From Lachnospiraceae bacterium (GTDB lineage: Bacteria; Bacillota; Clostridia; Lachnospirales; Lachnospiraceae): DNA of 7,110 bases. Of this stretch, positions 1-5,917 are shown one piece after another. Position numbers and translations under genes: made by a program. Each line of letters starts with the position of its first letter. Within the stretch, counting starts at the first letter, position 1. Below the pieces are notes generated by a model. It was not told where the DNA came from. It saw nothing but the letters and a program-made list of their open reading frames with translations, and ran no database searches. The stretch spans positions 1-7,110 of the forward strand of contig VSOC01000166.1 in assembly GCA_009774615.1 (NCBI GenBank). The letters run 5' to 3'.

Positions 1-61
1 TCTACGTTAGAAATAGTGTAACACAAAGGAATAGAGTAGGCAAGCCATTGCGTTAGCAATT

Positions 62-70
62 TGGTACAAT
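62..70 (+). promoter_or_regulatory. possible extended -10 promoter element of the MBL operon
   Basis: TGGTACAAT matches an extended -10 element (TGn followed by TACAAT at 65-70). No good -35 lies at 16-18 bp, so an extended -10 would have to carry recognition. Transcription would start near 77 and put the dyad at 85-104 in the 5' leader. It is the only promoter-like match seen upstream of the three-gene operon, but the operon could also be read from a promoter left of the window. Confidence 0.35.
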
Positions 71-84
71 AGAAAAAAATTCAA

Positions 85-104
85 TTCCCGGACACGTCCC
101 GGAA
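85..104. repeat. imperfect palindrome before the MBL gene, possible operator
   Basis: The 20-bp stretch reads TTCC-C-GGAC-AC-GTCC-C-GGAA. Its two halves are inverted copies apart from one C/C mismatch per arm and the central AC, giving 16 of 20 symmetric positions. It also contains a direct repeat of TCCCGGA at 86-92 and 97-103, spaced 11 bp, about one helical turn. It lies just downstream of a candidate -10 element and ahead of both candidate start codons (107 and 131). The centre is too short for a comfortable RNA loop, so a dimeric protein binding site is the likelier reading. No known regulator was recognised for it. Confidence 0.4.
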
Positions 105-130
105 GAATGAACAGGAATGGATCAGAAATT

Positions 131-979
131 ATGAAAAATACGTGGAAAATACAAATCTGGGGTGTTCGCGGATCTTTTCCCGCCCCGGCAGAGGAATTTC
201 TTCTTTACGGGGGAAATACGGTGTGTGTTTCTGTTTCATGTGATGCAAATCTTATTGTATTTGATGCCGGAAGCGGACTGGCGGCTCTTGGAAATGCCCT
301 GGAAAATGCTCTGGAAAAGGGAGAAAACTATCCCCGCATCGATATTTTTCTCAGTCACCTCCATCTGGATCACCTGATGGGGTTTTTCACCTTCCGCCCG
401 TTTTACCGTCCGGACATGGAAATCCATATCTACGGACAGGATCATGAACTTGATAGACATCTCTGCCGTCTTCTTGCCCCTCCCTACTGGCCCATAGGGC
501 TAAAGGATTTTCAGGCAAAGGTTTTTATCCACCCGCTTTGTCCGAAAAAAACCGTCCGCCTTTCCGGGCAGGAACACCGGAAAGAAGGCGAGGGAATCAT
601 CCTGCATACATTGCCGGGAAACCATCCGGGCAAAAGCCTTCTTTATCGCATGGAAGGGGCAGGAAAATCCCTCGTCTACGGCCTGGACTGCGAGATAGAT
701 GCCGGCTTTGCCCCTGCCTACATCGACTTTGCCCGGAATGCAGACCTTCTCTTCTGGGATGCGGCATTTACAGAAAAGGACAAAAAAGCCGGATGGGGAC
801 ATTCTACCTGGGAACAGGGCATTGCCTTCCGACAACAGGCAAATATTAATCAGGTGCTTATGCTTCACTATTCTTCTGACTATACCGACAGCTTCTTAGC
901 CCGACAGGAAGAATTGGCAAAACAAAGAGATCCTGCAAGCTGCTTTGCCAGGGAAGGAATGACGATTCTTTTGCCGTGA
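131..979 (+). CDS. MBL-fold metallohydrolase, possible cyclic-nucleotide phosphodiesterase
   Basis: This encodes a cytoplasmic metallo-beta-lactamase-fold hydrolase of 282 residues with no signal peptide or membrane segment. Counting from Met at 131, the N-terminus carries the family signature WGVRGSFPAP near residues 10-19, then YGGNT. The metal site is complete: SHLHLDH (His76, His78, Asp80, His81), His165 in GNHPG, Asp186 in YGLD, and His246 in LMLHYS. A GHST motif near residue 223 recalls RNase Z/PhnP-like members. Enzymes of this branch are usually annotated as metal-dependent hydrolases or class II cAMP phosphodiesterase-like; the true substrate is unknown. An in-frame ATG at 107 would add 8 residues, but family members begin just before the WGVRGS strand, so 131 is preferred; neither start has a strong ribosome binding site. 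It lies 74 bp upstream of an HD-GYP gene and precedes a cyclase, which supports a phosphodiester substrate by context only. Confidence 0.85.
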   Translation: MKNTWKIQIWGVRGSFPAPAEEFLLYGGNTVCVSVSCDANLIVFDAGSGLAALGNALENALEKGENYPRIDIFLSHLHLDHLMGFFTFRPFYRPDMEIHIYGQDHELDRHLCRLLAPPYWPIGLKDFQAKVFIHPLCPKKTVRLSGQEHRKEGEGIILHTLPGNHPGKSLLYRMEGAGKSLVYGLDCEIDAGFAPAYIDFARNADLLFWDAAFTEKDKKAGWGHSTWEQGIAFRQQANINQVLMLHYSSDYTDSFLARQEELAKQRDPASCFAREGMTILLP

Positions 980-984
980 CCTGC

Positions 985-1009
985 TCCTACCACTTTTAGA
1001 AGTGTGGGA
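985..1009 (+). repeat. stem-loop between the MBL and HD-GYP genes
   Basis: TCCTA-c-CACTT, loop TTAG, then AAGTGTGGGA forms a hairpin of 10 pairs with one bulged C and one U-G pair. No T-run follows; the next bases are CTTCTTGCTG, so it is not a classic intrinsic terminator. It could be an attenuator, an RNA-processing or stability element inside the operon, or a remnant of an IS200/IS605-type end, whose subterminal hairpins look similar. The sequence shows only the hairpin itself. Confidence 0.45.
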
Positions 1010-1053
1010 CTTCTTGCTGCATTTGCTTAAACGAAGAAAGGAACAGTAATCCT

Positions 1054-2580
1054 ATGAATACAATAACCAACATAAATAGCCCGGCAGATTCTGCCCTGAA
1101 AAAAGTCCTGGAAATTGGGGTTCTCCTCTCAAGTGAGCGGAATATTCACCGCCTTCTGGAAGAAATCCTCTCCGGCGTTATGGAACTCGCCCACTGCAAT
1201 GCAGGCACCCTGTATCTGCGTGACGGAGATTTTCTGCGCTTTAAAATCATGCGCAATGATGTTTTGCACACCTACTCGGGCGGCGACGGGAAAGACCCGG
1301 ATCTTCCGCCGGTTCCCTTAACCCGGGAAAATGTATGTACTTTTGCGTTCCTGGAAAATCGAACCATTAATATCGAAGATGTCTATACCTGTCAGGAGTA
1401 CGACTTCTCCGGTCCCATGCACTATGATGCCATTACCGGCTACCATACCCAGTCCATGCTGGTTGTCCCCATGAACAGCCGAACAGGAGAAAAACTCGGC
1501 GTTTTACAGCTTCTTAATGCGCTGGATGACGGGGGCAGGGTGTGCGCCTTCCCGCAGGAGATGGAACTTGTCCTGGAATCTCTGGCCTCCCAGGCAGCGA
1601 TTACCATCCAAAATGTGTATTACATTCAGCAAATCAAGGAACTTTTTTATTCCTTTGTGCATGTAATGTCCTCGGCGGTTGACGAAAGAACGCCCTATAA
1701 CGGCAGCCACACCCGCCATATGGCAGTTTACGGAAGCCGCTTTTTGGATTACTTAAACCGGCAGGCCGAAAACCAAAAAAAAGAGCCTGTGTTTTCCCCG
1801 GAAAAGAAAGAAGAACTGCTGATGAGCGTGTGGCTGCACGATATCGGAAAGCTGGTAACGCCACTGGAAGTTATGAACAAGATGCACCGCCTTCTTCCCG
1901 ACCAGTACCAGAACTTCCAGCACCGCATGGAGATTATCCGGCTTAACGGGAAAATCGAACGCCTGAAGGGAGTTATCAGCGAGGACGACGAACAGGCATT
2001 GTACGCACAGATTGAACAGGTGAAAAACTTTGTAGAACAGCTCAACAAAGCAGGATTTCTCTCTGATGAACAAAAACAGGAATTAGACCTTTTGGCCAGG
2101 CGAACCTATCTGGATGAACAGGGCGAACAAAAACCCTGGCTGCTTCCGGAAGAGTATCGCATGCTTTCCATTCCCAGGGGTACACTTTCCGAAGAGGAGA
2201 GGAAAATTATGGAAGAACATGTAGTTATTACGGATAAGCTTTTAGCACAGATTCAGTTTTCGGATGAATTTTCCCATGTGCGGGAATGGGCTTCCAGCCA
2301 CCATGAACTGTTAAACGGCACGGGTTATCCGAAAAAACTTTCAAAGGATGCCATTCCCACAGAAGTCAGGATTATTACGATTCTGGATATTTTTGATGCC
2401 CTGGTCGCGGACGATCGCCCTTATAAACCCGGAATGCCGGTAGAAAAGGCATTATCCATCTTAACCGCCATGGCCCAAAAGGAAGGCAAACTCGACCCCG
2501 AACTGACCCGTCAGTTTATAGAAAGCCGGTGCTGGGAGGATGAACATGAACATCATGCGTTTGCAAAGCGTCATGGATAA
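1054..2580 (+). CDS. GAF domain plus HD-GYP-like phosphohydrolase with large insert in the HD domain
   Basis: This is a cytoplasmic 508-residue signalling protein. Residues 15-190 read as a GAF sensor domain (IHRLLEEIL, then AGTLYLRDG, then SMLVVPM and GVLQLLNA). An HD-GYP phosphohydrolase domain follows from about 200: His219 in YNGSHT, the HD pair His262-Asp263 in LHDIGK, His389 in EEHV, His416-His417, the GTGYP motif at 422-426, and the DIFDAL and DRPYKP motifs at 445-458. HD-GYP proteins usually hydrolyse cyclic di-GMP or related cyclic dinucleotides. The HD pair and the next metal-ligand His are 127 residues apart instead of about 29, because of a helical, charged insert at about 278-375. 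Asn421 stands where the usual HHE..DGxGYP motif has Asp. The tail is His/Glu-rich. AAAGGA at 1037-1042 is an adequate ribosome binding site 11 bp before the ATG. The gene sits between the MBL and cyclase genes, so its substrate may be the cyclase product; this is inference. Confidence 0.88.
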   Translation: MNTITNINSPADSALKKVLEIGVLLSSERNIHRLLEEILSGVMELAHCNAGTLYLRDGDFLRFKIMRNDVLHTYSGGDGKDPDLPPVPLTRENVCTFAFLENRTINIEDVYTCQEYDFSGPMHYDAITGYHTQSMLVVPMNSRTGEKLGVLQLLNALDDGGRVCAFPQEMELVLESLASQAAITIQNVYYIQQIKELFYSFVHVMSSAVDERTPYNGSHTRHMAVYGSRFLDYLNRQAENQKKEPVFSPEKKEELLMSVWLHDIGKLVTPLEVMNKMHRLLPDQYQNFQHRMEIIRLNGKIERLKGVISEDDEQALYAQIEQVKNFVEQLNKAGFLSDEQKQELDLLARRTYLDEQGEQKPWLLPEEYRMLSIPRGTLSEEERKIMEEHVVITDKLLAQIQFSDEFSHVREWASSHHELLNGTGYPKKLSKDAIPTEVRIITILDIFDALVADDRPYKPGMPVEKALSILTAMAQKEGKLDPELTRQFIESRCWEDEHEHHAFAKRHG

Positions 2581-2597
2581 GGGGATGAACATCATGC
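2546..2597 (+). repeat. 13-bp direct repeat at the HD-GYP gene end
   Basis: ATGAACATCATGC occurs at 2546-2558, inside the last codons of the HD-GYP gene, and again at 2585-2597, just after its stop codon. The copies are 39 bp apart. The repeat may reflect a small local duplication that extended or shifted the C-terminus. No function is evident. Confidence 0.6.
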
Positions 2598-2627
2598 ATA
2601 AACAAAAAAATTACTGCGGAGGATTTT

Positions 2628-4457
2628 ATGAAACCCCAATTTACAGGAAAACATCTGCTTACCATAATGCTGATTTCTGCCCTGCTGACGGCTCTTGCCT
2701 CCATGGGTATTCTTAACCGCGCAGACGGGCTGGCCTGCGATCTGCTGAACCAGCATCCGATAAGCACCGACGATCACATCATCGTTATCGGAATCGATCA
2801 GAAGGCTCTGGAAACCCTGGGACCTTATTCGCAGTGGAACAGGGAGATTTTCGCCCGGGCCATCGAGGCGCTGAACCAGTCGGAGGAATGTCGGCCTGCA
2901 GTTATCGCCCTCGATGTGCTTTTTGCAGGAGAAACCCAAAAAGAAGCCGATCGGCACCTGGCAGACGCCGCCGGAAAATACGGAAATGTTATTACTGCCT
3001 GCGCGATGGAGTTTCAGGACAGTTTTGTCCAGGATGAACAGAAGGAATTTCACTGGCAGCGCTTTTTTGCAACCTCTTTTGATGAACCATATCAGGAACT
3101 AAAACAGGCAACCCGCCAGGGACATATTAATGCCATGATGGACACCGACGGAATCCTCCGCCGCCACATGCTCTATGCAAAGCTTTCCGACGGAAGGGAA
3201 ATCCCCTCCCTTTCCCTGGCCGCCGCCTGGATGTATCAGGAATACTCTGCCCTTTCGGGTGCACCAGAGGATGAAACGGAAATCAAACTGCCGCGTCTGG
3301 ATGCGGGCGGCTTCTGGTATCTGCCCTACTGTGCCCTTCCCGGCAATTTTGGAGGTGCCTTTTCCGTTGCCGATTTAATCTCCGGCGACTTCTCCCCGGA
3401 ATACTTTGCCGGAAAAATCGTCCTGATCGGGCCGTATGCTCCGGGGCTTCAGGACAGCTATCTTACCGCCATTGACCACGCTGTACCCATGTACGGTGTC
3501 GAGTACCAGGCCAATGCCATCCACGCCCTGCTTCGCGGGGATTTTAAGACCAGAATAGCCGATGGGCTGCAGCTTGCCGGTATTTTCCTGCTCTTTTTCC
3601 TTTCCCTGCTCTTTTTGTGGAAACGTCCGGTAAAAAGTGCTACTCTATACTGGGCCGCAGTCTGCGCAGGCTGGGTTTTTATCTGCCGGCTTGCCTATGA
3701 GCACGGCTTCATCCTGCGCCTTCTCTGGATTCCTGTGGGTCTGACCATCCTCTACGCCCTGACCCTGGCGGCAAACTATATCCAAGCCGCGCTGGAGCGC
3801 CAGCAGGTAACATCAACCTTCAAGCGCTATGTTGCCCCTGAAATTGTAAATGAAATCCTAAAAGAAGGAACGGACAATCTGGAACTCGGCGGAAAACTCA
3901 CCCGCATTGCCGTGCTCTTTGTCGATATCCGCGGCTTTACCCCCATGTCGGAAATGCTCACCCCGGGACAGGTGGTGGAGATTTTAAACCGTTATCTGAC
4001 ACTGATTTCCCGCTGTATCTTAAAAAACGGCGGAACTCTGGATAAATTCGTAGGGGATGCAGCCATGGCCTTCTGGGGCGCACCGCTTCCCCAGGACGAC
4101 TATGTCATGAACGCCGTCCGCGCCGCCATGGATATGGTCGAAGGCTCAAAAGCCCTCTCGAAAGAACTGATGGAGAGGTATGGGCGAACGGTATCCTTTG
4201 GGATCGGCGTCCATGTGGGGGAGGCGGTTGTCGGAAATATCGGATCTCCCCAGCGCATGGACTACACCGCCATCGGCGACACCGTAAACACCGCCGCCCG
4301 CCTTGAAGCTAACGCCCCCAAAGAAACCGTCTACATCTCCCGTGCCGTAGCCGATGCCCTGGAAGGAAGAATACAGGTGACCTCCCTTGGGAGTACGATA
4401 AAACTTAAGGGGAAACAGGAAGGGTTTGAGGTGTTGGTGTTGGATGGGGTGATGTAA
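2628..4457 (+). CDS. CHASE2 sensor membrane class III adenylate/guanylate cyclase
   Basis: This is a 609-residue membrane-bound nucleotidyl cyclase. A transmembrane segment at 9-29 is followed by an extracellular CHASE2 sensor at about 35-305 (DDHIIVIGID, VIALDVLF and GKIVLIGPYAPGLQDS are typical). Three more membrane helices follow at about 311-331, 338-356 and 361-384, then a linker and a class III cyclase domain at 422-609. Catalytic residues are all present: metal ligands Asp433 (FVDIRGF) and Asp477 (KFVGD), base-recognition residues Lys473 and Thr547, and transition-state Asn554 and Arg558 (NTAARLE). The Lys/Thr pair is that of bacterial adenylyl cyclases, so cAMP is the likeliest product. 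GGAGGA at 2618-2623, 4 bp before the ATG, is a strong ribosome binding site. The gene starts 47 bp after the HD-GYP stop and is probably co-transcribed with it. The ligand sensed by CHASE2 is unknown. Confidence 0.92.
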   Translation: MKPQFTGKHLLTIMLISALLTALASMGILNRADGLACDLLNQHPISTDDHIIVIGIDQKALETLGPYSQWNREIFARAIEALNQSEECRPAVIALDVLFAGETQKEADRHLADAAGKYGNVITACAMEFQDSFVQDEQKEFHWQRFFATSFDEPYQELKQATRQGHINAMMDTDGILRRHMLYAKLSDGREIPSLSLAAAWMYQEYSALSGAPEDETEIKLPRLDAGGFWYLPYCALPGNFGGAFSVADLISGDFSPEYFAGKIVLIGPYAPGLQDSYLTAIDHAVPMYGVEYQANAIHALLRGDFKTRIADGLQLAGIFLLFFLSLLFLWKRPVKSATLYWAAVCAGWVFICRLAYEHGFILRLLWIPVGLTILYALTLAANYIQAALERQQVTSTFKRYVAPEIVNEILKEGTDNLELGGKLTRIAVLFVDIRGFTPMSEMLTPGQVVEILNRYLTLISRCILKNGGTLDKFVGDAAMAFWGAPLPQDDYVMNAVRAAMDMVEGSKALSKELMERYGRTVSFGIGVHVGEAVVGNIGSPQRMDYTAIGDTVNTAARLEANAPKETVYISRAVADALEGRIQVTSLGSTIKLKGKQEGFEVLVLDGVM

Positions 4458-4470
4458 GGGTTTGCCGTAC

Positions 4471-4653
4471 TTACAAGGAAGTATTATCTCCAATTAATAC
4501 TTCCTTCCCCTTAAAAACAAATCCGTACTTCCATATTTTCTCGGGAGATACCCCCCGTTCACACAGTACAGATGCATATTTCTTTTTTTCTATCTGTTCC
4601 AAAGCCGCTTTCAGCGCATCCTCCGGCGTTTCCCCCGCCTTGTATGAACCAGG
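4471..4653 (-). pseudogene. C-terminal remnant of an AAA-ATPase-like/PD-(D/E)XK nuclease protein
   Basis: On the minus strand an open frame of 60 codons ends at the TAA at 4473-4471. It contains ETPEDALKAALEQIEKKKY and, later, KIWKYGFVFKGKEVLIGD. That is the characteristic C-terminus of the abundant gut-anaerobe proteins with an N-terminal AAA-ATPase-like domain and a C-terminal PD-(D/E)XK (DUF1703-type) nuclease domain. Full-length members run to about 500 residues or more. Here recognisable similarity ends near 4640 and an in-frame stop lies at 4656-4654, so ATPase domain and nuclease catalytic core are missing. No start codon with a ribosome binding site precedes the fragment. It ends 13 bp from the convergent cyclase gene. 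The most likely reading is a gene cut by insertion or deletion at the boundary of the mobile segment to its right. Confidence 0.7.
4475..4506. terminator. inverted repeat after the cyclase gene, possible terminator
   Basis: AAGGAAGTATT at 4475-4485 and AATACTTCCTT at 4496-4506 form a perfect 11-bp stem around a 10-base loop. It begins 18 bp after the cyclase stop and also covers the last codons of the convergent nuclease remnant. No T-run follows on either strand and the stem is A+T rich, so Rho-independent termination is plausible but not assured. Location between convergent ends is what favours a terminator. Confidence 0.4.
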
Positions 4654-4742
4654 TCATGGCTAATTAGAGGTAATCAAAAGAAGAAAGGAAAAGCACAATC
4701 CAGACGGAACCGGCGATACCGTCAAGAAATATTTGTGAGTTA
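4641..4742. other. junction region between the nuclease remnant and the mobile-element genes
   Basis: This stretch separates the nuclease remnant from the promoter of the next gene. On the plus strand, one frame open from 4648 to the TAG at 4741-4743 encodes a very basic peptide (KKKGKAQSRRNRRYRQEI within it) that has no good start. It could be the C-terminal tail of a lost mobilisation or nucleic-acid-binding protein, or chance coding in purine-rich DNA. No terminal inverted repeat or target duplication was recognised within the window. Confidence 0.3.
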
Positions 4743-4761
4743 GCAAGAATCCTGATATAAT
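4733..4761 (+). promoter_or_regulatory. sigma-A-type promoter for the HTH-TnpV pair
   Basis: TTGTGA at 4733-4738 and TATAAT at 4756-4761 are separated by the optimal 17 bp, and the -10 is extended by TGA at 4753-4755. Transcription would start near 4768, leaving a leader of about 35 bases before the ATG at 4803. This is one of the best promoter matches in the window. Confidence 0.75.
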
Positions 4762-4802
4762 GGGTACAAACGCCCATCCGGGGCAGAAAGGCAGGGAGAA
4801 AA

Positions 4803-5075
4803 ATGCACATCAGCTACAAACCGCTCTGGCACACACTGATAGAGCGCAACATGAGGAAAGAGGATTTAAGGCTTGCCGCTGGCCTGACCACAAATATGAT
4901 AGCCAACATGGGAAAAGAAGGGAAACATATCAGCATGGATACACTTGCCCGTATTTGCGAAACGCTGGATTGTGGCATTATGGACGTGATTGAGCTGGCC
5001 AGTGACGAGCCTTCCACCACAGGAGGGAACGACAATGGAAAAACTGAAAGAAAGAATCACAGAGAACGGCATTGA
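4803..5075 (+). CDS. small Cro/CI-type helix-turn-helix regulator
   Basis: This is a 90-residue DNA-binding protein of the Cro/CI (YozG-like) kind. Residues 5-65 carry the helix-turn-helix core: LIERNMRKEDLRLAAGLTTN, with the recognition helix around TTNMIANM, then MDTLARICETLDCGIMDVIE, the usual helix 4-5 region. The last 20 or so residues are hydrophilic and probably disordered. AGGGAG at 4793-4798 is a good ribosome binding site before the ATG, and a strong promoter lies upstream. Its final 41 bp overlap the TnpV gene in another frame, so the two are probably translationally coupled. Such regulators paired with TnpV are common in clostridial mobilisable or integrative elements; it probably autoregulates the pair or controls element transfer functions, which is inference. 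Confidence 0.88.
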   Translation: MHISYKPLWHTLIERNMRKEDLRLAAGLTTNMIANMGKEGKHISMDTLARICETLDCGIMDVIELASDEPSTTGGNDNGKTERKNHRERH

Positions 5076-5412
5076 TTATATTCTGGTAGGCGACTACTAT
5101 ATCCCGGACTTGAAGCTGCCGGAGGAGAACCGCCCCATCGGACGCTATGGGCGGCTGCACCGGGAATATCTCAAACAGGAACACCCGGCACGGTACAGCT
5201 CCCTTATCCTGACCGGGAAATTATGGACGTACCTTGCCGACCTGAACGAACAGGCAGAGGAAAGGCTGGACTTAATCATCGAGCAGATGAAATCCGCCGA
5301 GGGAGTGACCGAGGAACTGAAAGCCCGGAATCAGCTTGAATGGGTAGGCCGGATGAACAATATCCGCAACCGGGCGGAGGAAATCATAAACAGCGAACTG
5401 ATTTATATTTGA
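5035..5412 (+). CDS. tnpV: TnpV family transposon-encoded protein
   Basis: The 125-residue protein matches the TnpV family first described on the clostridial mobilisable transposons Tn4451/Tn4453. Recognisable blocks are DYYIPDLKLPEE near 20, PIGRYGRLHREYLKQ at about 34-48, LILTGKLWTYLADLNEQA at about 57-74 and VTEELKARNQLEWVGRMNNI near the end. The family is short and soluble; its role is unclear, with a link to excision proposed because of position next to transposition genes. AGGAGGG at 5021-5027, 7 bp before the ATG, fixes the start; a longer frame from 4990 has no ribosome binding site. The start lies inside the upstream HTH gene. No tnpX-type serine recombinase is seen in this window, so any mobility machinery must be elsewhere or lost. 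Confidence 0.88.
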   Translation: MEKLKERITENGIDYILVGDYYIPDLKLPEENRPIGRYGRLHREYLKQEHPARYSSLILTGKLWTYLADLNEQAEERLDLIIEQMKSAEGVTEELKARNQLEWVGRMNNIRNRAEEIINSELIYI

Positions 5413-5422
5413 TTGGACATGG

Positions 5423-5451
5423 AAAGGCCAGCCGACACCCGGCTGGTCTTT
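5423..5451. terminator. bidirectional intrinsic terminator between convergent tnpV and XRE genes
   Basis: AAAGGCCAGCCG at 5423-5434 and CGGCTGGTCTTT at 5440-5451 form a 12-bp stem (one G-U pair on the plus-strand RNA) with a 5-base loop ACACC. The A-run on one side and T-run on the other serve both directions. It starts 10 bp after the tnpV stop and touches the stop codon of the convergent regulator, as expected of a shared terminator. Confidence 0.85.
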
Positions 5452-5778
5452 CTAACTTTCCTTACGCTCCAATACCGCACGAATCATGGCAACGGCGATT
5501 TCCTGCTGGCTGGGCGATGTGCTTTCCCATAGTTCCGCCAGCTCCCGTATTTTGCTGACCTCATTATCTTCCAGCGCATCCCGCAGCAGATAATCAGGGG
5601 AGATTTTCAGTGCGTTGCAGATATTGATAAATACGGGCAGACTGGGAACCTTTATCCCGCCTTCAATCTGCCGGAGGTAAGTTGCGTTGATATTGCACAG
5701 CTCCGAGAGCCTGTCCGCCGTGAATCCCCGGTCTTTCCTCACCATGTTGATACGTCTGCCTAATCCTTTTCCTTCCAT
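5452..5778 (-). CDS. XRE-family helix-turn-helix transcriptional regulator
   Basis: This is a 108-residue Cro/CI-type repressor on the minus strand. Residues 6-62 hold the DNA-binding domain: LGRRINMVRKDRGFTADRLS, then NATYLRQIEGG as recognition helix region, VPSLPVFINICNALKISPDY and LL. A helical C-terminus (ELAELWESTSPSQQEIAVAM) probably mediates dimerisation. The chosen start at 5778 has GGGTGGG just upstream and matches the usual N-terminus of the family; the in-frame ATG at 5796 adds six residues but has no ribosome binding site. The gene is divergent from the acidic-protein/SymE-like pair, and the intergenic region carries three direct repeats around the opposite promoter, so it most likely represses that pair. 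No clear promoter of its own was identified with confidence. Confidence 0.87.
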   Translation of the reverse strand: MEGKGLGRRINMVRKDRGFTADRLSELCNINATYLRQIEGGIKVPSLPVFINICNALKISPDYLLRDALEDNEVSKIRELAELWESTSPSQQEIAVAMIRAVLERKES

Positions 5779-5825
5779 AATGCCCACCCATTTCATAAGC
5801 TATCAGCATTTATTTTGTTCACTTT

Positions 5826-5894
5826 TAGACTACATCACGCATAGGGATTGCAATAGATTCTAAAAGACTATATAATATTAGCTAATAGACTACA
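5826..5894 (+). promoter_or_regulatory. three direct repeats around the promoter, candidate operator array
   Basis: TAGACTACA occurs identically at 5826-5834 and 5886-5894, and a close copy AAGACTATA at 5865-5873. The first lies upstream of the -35, the second overlaps the start of the -10, and the third falls at the transcription start. The GAC cores of the last two are 22 bp apart, about two helical turns. This layout suits repression by the divergent XRE regulator; the assignment is inferred from position. Confidence 0.5.
5848..5876 (+). promoter_or_regulatory. sigma-A-type promoter of the acidic-protein/SymE-like operon
   Basis: TTGCAA at 5848-5853 and TATAAT at 5871-5876 are spaced by 17 bp. 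The start site would be near 5883, 35 bases before the ATG at 5918. TTGCAA is itself palindromic and could also act as a -35 on the minus strand for the divergent regulator, although the -10 region there is poor. Confidence 0.75.
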
Positions 5895-5917
5895 AACTAT
5901 GAAAGGGGAACAACAGA

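Noticed and set aside
1..60. Possible 3' end of an upstream gene: frame 1 reads six codons to a TAA at 19-21, and frame 3 reads 17 codons to a TAG at 54-56.
   Set aside because: Both fragments are too short to recognise and they compete with each other, so no coding feature can be supported.
47..60. Small hairpin ATTGC-GTTA-GCAAT upstream of the -10-like element.
   Set aside because: Only five pairs and no T-run; too weak to call a terminator or regulator.
2540..2716. Alternative-frame small ORF beginning ATGAACATGAACATCATG right after GGGAGG at the HD-GYP gene end.
   Set aside because: It overlaps both real genes, encodes a low-complexity Met/Asn start followed by a frame-shadow of the cyclase, and the SD-like bases leave no spacing before the ATG.
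4760..4993. 77-codon plus-strand ORF overlapping the HTH gene.
   Set aside because: It is a shadow frame of the HTH regulator: no domain is recognisable, its ATG overlaps the -10 box, and it has no ribosome binding site.
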